Below, in pieces: positions 1 through 4,837 of a stretch of 5,699 bases of DNA. The DNA is from Candidatus Poribacteria bacterium. Lineage in GTDB: Bacteria; Poribacteria; WGA-4E; WGA-3G. Position numbers and translations under genes: made by a program. The stretch covers positions 1 through 5,699 of the forward strand of contig RKRO01000101.1 in NCBI GenBank assembly GCA_007571355.1. Direction: 5' to 3'. The notes beneath the pieces are model-generated. The model did not search any database and had not been told where the DNA came from. It was given only the letters and a program-made list of their open reading frames with translations. The first letter of the stretch is position 1. Every line of letters begins with the position of its first letter.

Positions 1-546
1 CTATTGTTATTGACACCATCGCCGAACATCTGGGGTCTATCGGCACCATTCACTACACCTCCCCTCAAAGTAGACCCGGATAAAGGGGCGAAGGTATTGT
101 TTCGAGAGAGGAGACTATTTATAACCCTCTTGTGTCTATTAGCGTTGAACACTGCCCCGCGGGATACGGCTCCGGTGGTTCCCCCTGTTTGCGCCATCCG
201 TAGTGCGCCGGTCTCCTGCTGCGTTTGGAGATGAGAGTCTATAGGCGTTTCAACCGAGCAACTTCTACCAGACGATTATAGACAACAACCTATTTCGTCC
301 GTTAGGGTGACGTGAGTCTGTCCCTATAGAATCGTATCGTCTGATTGCCACACTCCTGCCGACAGATGTGGACACCCCGCCGCGTGCCCTCCTCCACCGC
401 ACCATAGGAAACACCACACACATCGTCACCCTCGGTGAAACACGAGTTGCCGCCTCTATGATTTCAGATCCAGGAACACCCGTTTTTACCGAGACTCATT
501 CATTTTTACGAAAAGTTTGGCGTATGCCCTATCATTTTCGGATCGA
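1..546. other. Stretch without a defensible gene
   Basis: No convincing gene is seen here. Several short frames stay open but compete with each other. A plus-strand frame at 3-83 reads IVIDTIAEHLGSIGTIHYTS and then ends in TAA; it could be the last 26 codons of a gene entering from the left. A plus-strand frame at 311-589 has 93 codons without a strong ribosome site, and its end runs through the palindromic repeat at 547-578. A minus-strand frame is open from 275 to the window edge, with an ATG at 197, but it has no ribosome site and a Gly/Asn-rich composition unlike a known family. None matches a family I recognise. The stretch could be decayed coding sequence or structured non-coding DNA. 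Confidence 0.5.
269..343. other. Nested inverted repeats (possible structured element)
   Basis: An 8-bp perfect outer stem pairs CAGACGAT (269-276) with ATCGTCTG (336-343). Inside it, TAGGG (303-307) pairs with CCCTA (322-326), and that inner hairpin is capped by GAC-GTGA-GTC, a stem closed by a GNRA-type tetraloop if transcribed. The nesting is visible in the sequence. Whether it is transcribed is unknown, and it matches no RNA family I recognise (I compared it by eye with RNase P RNA, tmRNA, SRP RNA and the cobalamin riboswitch). Confidence 0.3.
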
Positions 547-578
547 AGATGCACAACCTAACAGGTTATGCTACAAAG
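547..578 (-). repeat. Palindromic repeat, copy A
   Basis: Read on the minus strand, this 32-base unit begins CTTTGTAG and contains a hairpin with arms GCATAACCT and AGGTTGTGC around a GTT loop (one G-T wobble pair). It matches 29 of 32 bases with the plus-strand unit at 1817-1848, which follows the Mrp gene. Two of the three differences fall on paired stem positions and compensate each other (C-G here, T-A there). Copy A lacks the second hairpin and closing arm seen in copy B, so it may be a partial copy. Confidence 0.65.
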
Positions 579-592
579 TGGCAGCTTAGGTT

Positions 593-709
593 TTTATCGT
601 AAAGCCCGTAATTATTGAAACACATCCCTCGAAGCGATGCCCCTCTGATTCCCGCCTTATCAGCGGTTAGCTTCGTCCAAGTGTTCATTTCTTCGGACTT
701 TACGATAAA
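593..709. repeat. Inverted-repeat element with 16-base arms
   Basis: TTTATCGTAAAGCCCG (593-608) and CGGACTTTACGATAAA (694-709) are inverted copies matching at 15 of 16 positions, with an 85-base spacer. Inside the spacer, CGAAGC and GCTTCG form a second, shorter inverted pair. The arms resemble the ends of a small non-autonomous mobile element. However, no target-site duplication is evident on the flanks and there is no coding capacity. I recall similar CGGACTTTACGATAAA strings as dispersed repeats in Poribacteria; this is from memory and unchecked. Confidence 0.55.
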
Positions 710-751
710 GATTTCATGCTCAGGTCAGGTGTGCTCCTATTGTTATCAAGG

Positions 752-780
752 TTGCATAAGTCCTAAAAAAGTGTTAAACT
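752..780 (+). promoter_or_regulatory. Candidate sigma-70-type promoter for the Mrp gene
   Basis: TTGCAT (752-757) and TAAACT (775-780) are separated by 17 bases, which is the ideal spacing for a housekeeping promoter. The match to consensus is partial (3 of 6 and 4 of 6). Transcription would start near 787, leaving a leader of about 70 bases. A second -10-like string, TATAAA at 830-835, lies nearer the gene but has no good -35 partner. Confidence 0.4.
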
Positions 781-855
781 ATTTTCTGAAGCACTGTAAC
801 ATTTAACGACTGAAAATTGATAACCATTCTATAAATAAACCATAGGAGTGTAGAT

Positions 856-1803
856 ATGCGATTTCTCAAAAAAGGGGACGATAAAAAACCGAAGTCCGAG
901 GCGGAACAGGCGGCAAAGGGACATCCTGACCTGAAAGTTATCAGCGGTTCACAAATTTCTGGACAGCGACCACAACAACCGACACAACAGCAACAGCAAC
1001 AGCAAAATATTACACTGCCGAACATCCAGTATAAAATTGCGGTTGCAAGCGGAAAAGGCGGTGTCGGAAAATCGACCGTCGCGACCAACCTCGCGATCTC
1101 CTTGGCGAATGCAGGTGCCGCCGTTGGGTTGATGGACGCTGATGCCTACGGTCCGAGTATCCCCACGATGATGGGTATTCAAGAGCAACCAAAGGTCAGT
1201 CCAGAGCGCAAACTTATTCCACTCGTGCGCCACAACATTAAACTCATGTCAATCGGTTTTATGGTCCCAGAAGAACAAGCGATGATCTGGCGTGGCCCGA
1301 TGTTACACAGTTCTATACGCCAACTTTTGAGCGATGTCGAATGGGGTGAACTCGACTATCTCATTATCGATCTCCCCCCCGGAACAGGCGATGTTGCCCT
1401 CTCTCTAACGCAAGCGATCCCGCTTACTGGCGCGCTGATCGTCACGACTCCACAAGATGTCGCACTTGCCGATGTTCGACGCGGGGTTGCTATGTTTGAA
1501 CGGCTCGGCGTGCCTATTCTCGGCATCATTGAAAATATGAGTTATTTCCTCTGTCCACACTGCAACGAAAAGACTGAGATCTTTAGGAAAGATGGCGGTA
1601 AAAATACAAGCGAACGATTCGGTGTGGCGTTCTTGGGGCAAATTCCGCTTGATGCCGAAGTCTGCACTGCTGGTGACATCGGTGTGCCGATTGTCGCCGG
1701 GCATCCAGAGTCTCCGCAATCCGAAGCATTCGGCACTGTCGCACAAGAATTGGAAACAGTGTTGCAAGAAAGCGGCGATGACGATGAATTAACAATCCTT
1801 TAA
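856..1803 (+). CDS. Mrp/NBP35-family iron-sulfur carrier P-loop ATPase
   Basis: The 315-residue protein belongs to the Mrp (ApbC/Nbp35) branch of the SIMIBI P-loop NTPases, cytoplasmic proteins thought to carry or transfer [4Fe-4S] clusters to target enzymes. The deviant Walker A motif SGKGGVGKST is at residues 65-74, with signature Lys67. The switch region DADAYGPS is at 94-101 and Walker B LIIDLPPGTGD at 169-179. Cys233 and Cys236 in the CPHC motif are the expected bridging cluster ligands of the dimer, and GQIPLD follows at 261-266. The start is fixed by AGGAG (844-848), seven bases before the ATG. Many bacterial Mrp proteins have an N-terminal DUF59/MIP18 domain of about 90 residues. Here there are only about 57 charged and Gln-rich residues, with a run of seven Gln at 44-50. 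The C-terminus is acidic. Family assignment is very secure; the client proteins are unknown. Confidence 0.95.
   Translation: MRFLKKGDDKKPKSEAEQAAKGHPDLKVISGSQISGQRPQQPTQQQQQQQNITLPNIQYKIAVASGKGGVGKSTVATNLAISLANAGAAVGLMDADAYGPSIPTMMGIQEQPKVSPERKLIPLVRHNIKLMSIGFMVPEEQAMIWRGPMLHSSIRQLLSDVEWGELDYLIIDLPPGTGDVALSLTQAIPLTGALIVTTPQDVALADVRRGVAMFERLGVPILGIIENMSYFLCPHCNEKTEIFRKDGGKNTSERFGVAFLGQIPLDAEVCTAGDIGVPIVAGHPESPQSEAFGTVAQELETVLQESGDDDELTIL
985..1005 (+). repeat. CAACAG microsatellite coding for poly-Gln
   Basis: Three CAACAG units plus a final CAA encode seven consecutive glutamines (residues 44-50 of the Mrp-family protein). The hexamer periodicity could allow length change by slippage in multiples of two codons without breaking the frame. 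The tract sits in the linker just before the ATPase core. Confidence 0.8.
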
Positions 1804-1816
1804 CGCAAGTTGTCAT

Positions 1817-1880
1817 CTTTGTAGCATAATCTGTTAGATTGTGCACCTGTGGACGCAAACTAACAGTTTACTCTACAAAA
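1817..1880 (+). repeat. Folded repeat element after the Mrp gene, copy B
   Basis: TTTGTAG (1818-1824) pairs with CTACAAA (1873-1879) as a closing stem. Within it lie two hairpins: GCATAATCT / AGATTGTGC around GTT (1824-1844, one wobble pair), and AAACT / AGTTT around AAC (1857-1869). Together they could fold as a three-way junction. The first 32 bases recur inverted at 547-578. The element begins 13 bases after the stop codon of the Mrp gene, so it could act in termination or protect the 3' end of the mRNA. No T-run follows, so a classical intrinsic terminator is not supported. Confidence 0.6.
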
Positions 1881-1927
1881 ACCCGCAGAACCTCCAGCAC
1901 ACCCGTGGTTTAGATTTCTCGCTGTAG

Positions 1928-1956
1928 TAGTGACCTCTGAGGCGCGACGCTCACTA
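1928..1956 (+). repeat. Small inverted repeat TAGTGA/TCACTA
   Basis: TAGTGA (1928-1933) and TCACTA (1951-1956) are perfect inverted copies. Two minute hairpins can form between them (CCT-CTG-AGG and GCG-CGA-CGC). It lies in the leader region of the SelA-like gene. Arms this short can arise by chance. Confidence 0.3.
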
Positions 1957-1975
1957 ACACCTAATCGTCAATAAC

Positions 1976-2010
1976 TGATAACCATTCTTCTGATAACTAA
2001 TAACCATTCC
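1976..2010 (+). repeat. TGATAACCATTC direct repeats before the start codon
   Basis: TGATAACCATTCT (1976-1988) and a variant AATAACCATTCC (1999-2010) are arranged in tandem directly upstream of the ribosome site of the SelA-like gene. The identical 13-base string occurs at 818-830, upstream of the Mrp gene start. The placement close to two start codons is clear. The function is unknown: it could be a dispersed repeat or a shared leader motif. Confidence 0.55.
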
Positions 2011-2024
2011 AAGGAGGCAATCTC

Positions 2025-3134
2025 ATGGCGAATACAGGTTGGGGAAATGTCTACCAAAAACTCGGCGCGCGACCCGTCATTAATGCAACCGGCAACCAGA
2101 CCGTCCGAGGCGGATCCACACCGTCTCCAGCGGTCCGAGACGCTATGCGCCAAGCAGATGAAAGTTACGTCGAAATGGAAGAATTGCTCGAAAAATCGGG
2201 ACAATTCATAGCCGAGCGGTTAGAGGTTGAAGACGCATACATCACAGCCGGATGCTACACCGCACTCGTCTTGGCATCAGCAACTGTCATGACTGGAAGC
2301 GATCCTGACAAGTGCGCCCAACTGCCGGATACTACCGGACTGAAAGACGAAATCGTTTTTCAGAAGATGCAACACTACTCCTACGACCGCGCATTTACGA
2401 TTCCGGGCAGTAAACTCATTAATGTAGGCGACGAAAACGGTTGCACCGCCGACGAATTGAGCGATGCCATCGGCGAAAACACTGCCGCACTCGCCTATCT
2501 CATCCAACCGAATCAAGGGAAAGCGGTTCCATTGGCGCAGGCGGTTGAAATCGCACACGCGCACGGCCTCCCGTTAATTGCCGATGCTGCCTCTCAAATC
2601 TATCCGCTGGATTACTTCCGACGCAATGCCCAATCTGCCGATCTTGTCTGTTTCGGTGGCAAGTATTTCAACGCACCGCATTCGACGGGGTTCGTCTGTG
2701 GCAGAAAGGAATTGATTGAGACTGTCCGGAGGCACGGCTTCATCGGTCCCCGTCCCGTCGGACGTGGGATGAAAGTGGATCGGCAGGAGATTATCGGATT
2801 GGTGACGGCTATTGACATCTGGCTATCGACGGATCACAATAAGCGATTAAAAGAACAAGACGCGAGATACGCTGCACTTGCAGAAGGGCTTGAGAACCTT
2901 GAGGGTGTGTCGTGCGAAGTCCGTTACCAAGAAAATAGCCATACGCTTTCCAATCTGCATGTCACGTGTAGTGGCAAGGATGCAGCGCAGATTGCACATG
3001 GATTGGATGCCGGCACGCCGCGTATCAAGGTGAATACGCACGGCAAAGACACGCTTGTGATTAATGCCTACACGCTTAATACTGGCGAAGAATGTATCAT
3101 CGCAAACGCGTTGCGACATCTTCTACGTGGATAA
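2025..3134 (+). CDS. SelA-like PLP-dependent enzyme (aminotransferase fold type I)
   Basis: The 369-residue protein resembles the short SelA-like group of fold-type I PLP enzymes, which includes selenocysteine synthase SelA and the D-glucosaminate-6-phosphate ammonia-lyase DgaE. Family-type motifs are INATGNQTVRGG (19-30), ITAGCYTALVLA (73-84), the pyridine-N-binding Asp187 in IADAASQ, the likely Schiff-base Lys213 in FGGKYFNAPHSTGF, and GRGMKVDRQEIIGL (246-259). At 369 residues it is shorter than true SelA (about 460) and lacks its N-terminal extension, so a lyase, racemase or aminotransferase-like role on a small amino substrate is more likely than tRNA-bound selenocysteine synthesis. The start is set by AAGGAGG (2011-2017), seven bases before the ATG. 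No SelB or tRNA-Sec gene is nearby. The fold and PLP use are secure; the substrate is unknown. Confidence 0.88.
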   Translation: MANTGWGNVYQKLGARPVINATGNQTVRGGSTPSPAVRDAMRQADESYVEMEELLEKSGQFIAERLEVEDAYITAGCYTALVLASATVMTGSDPDKCAQLPDTTGLKDEIVFQKMQHYSYDRAFTIPGSKLINVGDENGCTADELSDAIGENTAALAYLIQPNQGKAVPLAQAVEIAHAHGLPLIADAASQIYPLDYFRRNAQSADLVCFGGKYFNAPHSTGFVCGRKELIETVRRHGFIGPRPVGRGMKVDRQEIIGLVTAIDIWLSTDHNKRLKEQDARYAALAEGLENLEGVSCEVRYQENSHTLSNLHVTCSGKDAAQIAHGLDAGTPRIKVNTHGKDTLVINAYTLNTGEECIIANALRHLLRG

Positions 3135-3159
3135 TATAACTAAGAAATTGGGTCATTAT

Positions 3160-3300
3160 GTAGGTTGGGTTGAACGGGGTCCTACCAAAAATCGCGCACG
3201 GAAGGTAGTTTTCAAGTAGATCGATAAACCTGAAACCACCAAAAACCGAGTGAAACCCAACGCATTATTACGCCGATAACATTTGCGGTGTTGGGTTTCG
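3160..3300. repeat. Repeat region with three GTTGGGTT copies in alternating orientation
   Basis: GTTGGGTT appears at 3164-3171, its inverse AACCCAAC at 3254-3261, and GTTGGGTTT again at 3290-3298. The middle copy can pair with either neighbour. The region lies between two convergent genes. I recall GTTGGGTTTCG strings as a common dispersed repeat in Poribacteria; that is memory, not a search. Confidence 0.5.
3252..3299 (-). terminator. Probable terminator of the minus-strand cluster
   Basis: GAAACCCAAC (3252-3261) and GTTGGGTTTC (3290-3299) form a perfect 10-bp stem that can extend by two more pairs inward, with a loop of about 24 bases. It starts 11 bases after the stop of the small exported protein gene. 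Read on the minus strand, the stem is followed by ACTCGGTTTTT, a short T-run. The long loop and the offset T-run make it a mediocre intrinsic terminator. On the plus strand no T-run follows. Confidence 0.45.
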
Positions 3301-3310
3301 CTATATCTAT

Positions 3311-3742
3311 CTACCGAGTAACGAAGTCTGACCACGGCTTTATATTCAGGGCTCCCAATAGGAAGAAAACAGCCGATCCGCCGAGTGTCCCTTTCGTGGC
3401 GGCTACCAATTGAAGTCTGCGTATTCGCGCTTTGTAGGCATCCGTGTAAAAACTGACATACTCTGCCGATTTACCGAGAAGTCGTTCAGCGGGCGGGACG
3501 GGCTGATAGACATAAGCTCCACCGATCGCAATGGAGCCGAGCAAGCAACTCCCGGCTGTCCCTAAAATACCACCCGCGGCAAGCCACAACGCCGTGTTCA
3601 CATCGTCTTCGGCATCATATTCCGCATCTGTTTTGGCATCCAACGCGACGCTGTTCTGCTGCGCTAAGCACTGTAACGGCATGCCCCAGACCAATCCTAA
3701 CATTAAAACAACCCAAGCGTGGAATAGCAGACTTCTTTTCAT
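3311..3742 (-). CDS. Small exported protein with two hydrophobic segments, unknown function
   Basis: The protein has 143 residues. Residues 1-27 form a signal peptide (MKRS basic start, hydrophobic core VVLMLGLVWG, likely signal peptidase I cut after CLA at 27). The cysteine at 25 does not sit in a good lipobox. After an acidic stretch (32-48, Asp/Glu-rich) there is a Gly/Ala-rich membrane segment at about 51-78 and a second hydrophobic segment at about 112-133. Between them lies a polar motif, PVPPAERLLGKSAEYV followed by SFYTDAYKARIRRLQ (81-111). I recall similar P-x-P-P...GKSxEYV...YTxxYK proteins in Poribacteria-like genomes, without a known role. The start at 3742 is chosen because AAAGGAG (3748-3754) lies five bases upstream. 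A GTG at 3784 would add 14 residues but would overlap the upstream gene, lack a ribosome site and put charged residues ahead of the signal peptide. It is the last gene of a probable operon, 16 bp after the oxidoreductase. Confidence 0.75.
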   Translation of the reverse strand: MKRSLLFHAWVVLMLGLVWGMPLQCLAQQNSVALDAKTDAEYDAEDDVNTALWLAAGGILGTAGSCLLGSIAIGGAYVYQPVPPAERLLGKSAEYVSFYTDAYKARIRRLQLVAATKGTLGGSAVFFLLGALNIKPWSDFVTR

Positions 3743-3758
3743 TTCAGCTCCTTTGTCC

Positions 3759-4814
3759 CTATAGTAACGGAATTTCAATGGCACGACGTTCCGTCGTAGC
3801 CTTGCGTGCTGCTTCGATAATCGAGAGGTTATGATACGCCATCTCTGGACTCACAGGTACTGCCGCACCCGCAGTAAGAGCATCAAAGGTCTCCATAAAG
3901 TAACGGGCATGGCCGCTTGCATCCGTGCGTTCTGCTTCGTCAAAGTCGGGCAGTTCCAACTGTTTCCAACCTTCTGCTCTCGTAAAGCGACGGAGCGCGT
4001 CCGCCACGTTGTGGCGATGATTGACGCGTAGAGAGCCATTTGCAGCGTGCATCTCGCACCAACCGGAATCCGTACCGGGCACGCACCAGGCACCAGAAAC
4101 AGTCGTGATTGCTCCGTTTTCATGTTCACACAGCAGCATCGCGATATCATCAACATCAATGTCAAGCTGCATCGTTTGCACCCGTGCCTCAACATAGCGT
4201 ACCGGGGATTGCATCAGCGTACAGACGGAATAGATTTCGTGGTAACTCGTGTCAATGATACAACCGCCACCTTTCGCTTTACTGGCACGCCACGCGAACG
4301 CGGGTGTCGGATGATCCGCCGAAAAATCTGCAGGCTTCAATCCCATGCCAGTGCTGCGTCCGAAATGCGGTTTACCTAACGCCTCAAGTTCTGTCATCGC
4401 CGCGCGCATCCCGGCAGTAAAGATATAGTTATGCACGACTGTGTAAGGGACATCGTTCTGGTGTACGGCTTCCAGAATTCCGTCTGCTTCTTCTAAATTT
4501 GTTGCCATCGGCTTTTCTGAGATAACCGCCACGCCCGCGTTTGCGGCTTCGATGACCTGCTCAGCGTGAAGTGAGTGCGGTGTGGCAATCGTCACAACAT
4601 CAAGTGCTGCGTGTTCCAACATCTCGCGGTAATCTGTGTATCGGTTTTCCGTTGGCACGTCGAACAGGTCCCCAATCTTTTGTAGGTTTTCGGGAACGAC
4701 ATCTGCCAGCGCAGTGATTTGGACGGTATCTGTGAGCGCGCGGTAGGCACGGGCATGCGTAATTTGCACAATCCCACCACAGCCGATAAGACCCAAGCGA
4801 ATCGGTTTTTTCAT
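3759..4814 (-). CDS. Gfo/Idh/MocA family NAD(P)-dependent oxidoreductase
   Basis: The 351-residue protein has the usual length and two-domain plan of this cytoplasmic family, which oxidises or reduces hydroxyl groups of sugars, inositols and related compounds. The N-terminal Rossmann fold opens with LGLIGCGGIVQITHARAY (7-24) as the dinucleotide-binding loop, continues with TIATPHSLHAEQV (75-87), and reaches the signature SEKPMA (99-104) with catalytic-type Lys101. The C-terminal domain carries GGGCIIDTSYHEI (182-194), where Asp188 and His192 fit the family's catalytic D-x-x-x-H pattern. The start is supported by AAGGAGA (4821-4827), six bases before the ATG. It follows the restriction-modification gene by 23 bp and precedes the small exported protein by 16 bp, suggesting one transcript. 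The family is certain; substrate and cofactor preference cannot be read from sequence. Confidence 0.94.
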   Translation of the reverse strand: MKKPIRLGLIGCGGIVQITHARAYRALTDTVQITALADVVPENLQKIGDLFDVPTENRYTDYREMLEHAALDVVTIATPHSLHAEQVIEAANAGVAVISEKPMATNLEEADGILEAVHQNDVPYTVVHNYIFTAGMRAAMTELEALGKPHFGRSTGMGLKPADFSADHPTPAFAWRASKAKGGGCIIDTSYHEIYSVCTLMQSPVRYVEARVQTMQLDIDVDDIAMLLCEHENGAITTVSGAWCVPGTDSGWCEMHAANGSLRVNHRHNVADALRRFTRAEGWKQLELPDFDEAERTDASGHARYFMETFDALTAGAAVPVSPEMAYHNLSIIEAARKATTERRAIEIPLL

Positions 4815-4837
4815 GGTGTATCTCCTTTATATAGAGT

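Noticed and set aside
4..234. Plus-strand open frame of 76 codons
   Set aside because: It starts with TTG, has no ribosome site, and its Pro/Cys-rich product resembles no family. Another plus frame (3-83) and a minus frame (275 to the edge) overlap it and are equally open.
368..589. Plus-strand open frame of 73 codons starting with GTG
   Set aside because: No ribosome site, no recognisable family, and its last codons lie in a palindromic repeat that also occurs outside genes. It could be a remnant but cannot be supported.
615..806. Plus-strand open frame of 63 codons
   Set aside because: It runs through one arm of the inverted-repeat element and through the candidate promoter, with no ribosome site and no family resemblance.
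774..1088. Minus-strand frame with a run of seven cysteines
   Set aside because: It is the antisense shadow of the CAACAG glutamine tract in the Mrp-family gene.
3311..3784. Longer version of the small exported protein starting at GTG 3784
   Set aside because: It would overlap the oxidoreductase end by 26 bases and lacks a ribosome site, whereas the ATG at 3742 has a well-placed AAAGGAG.
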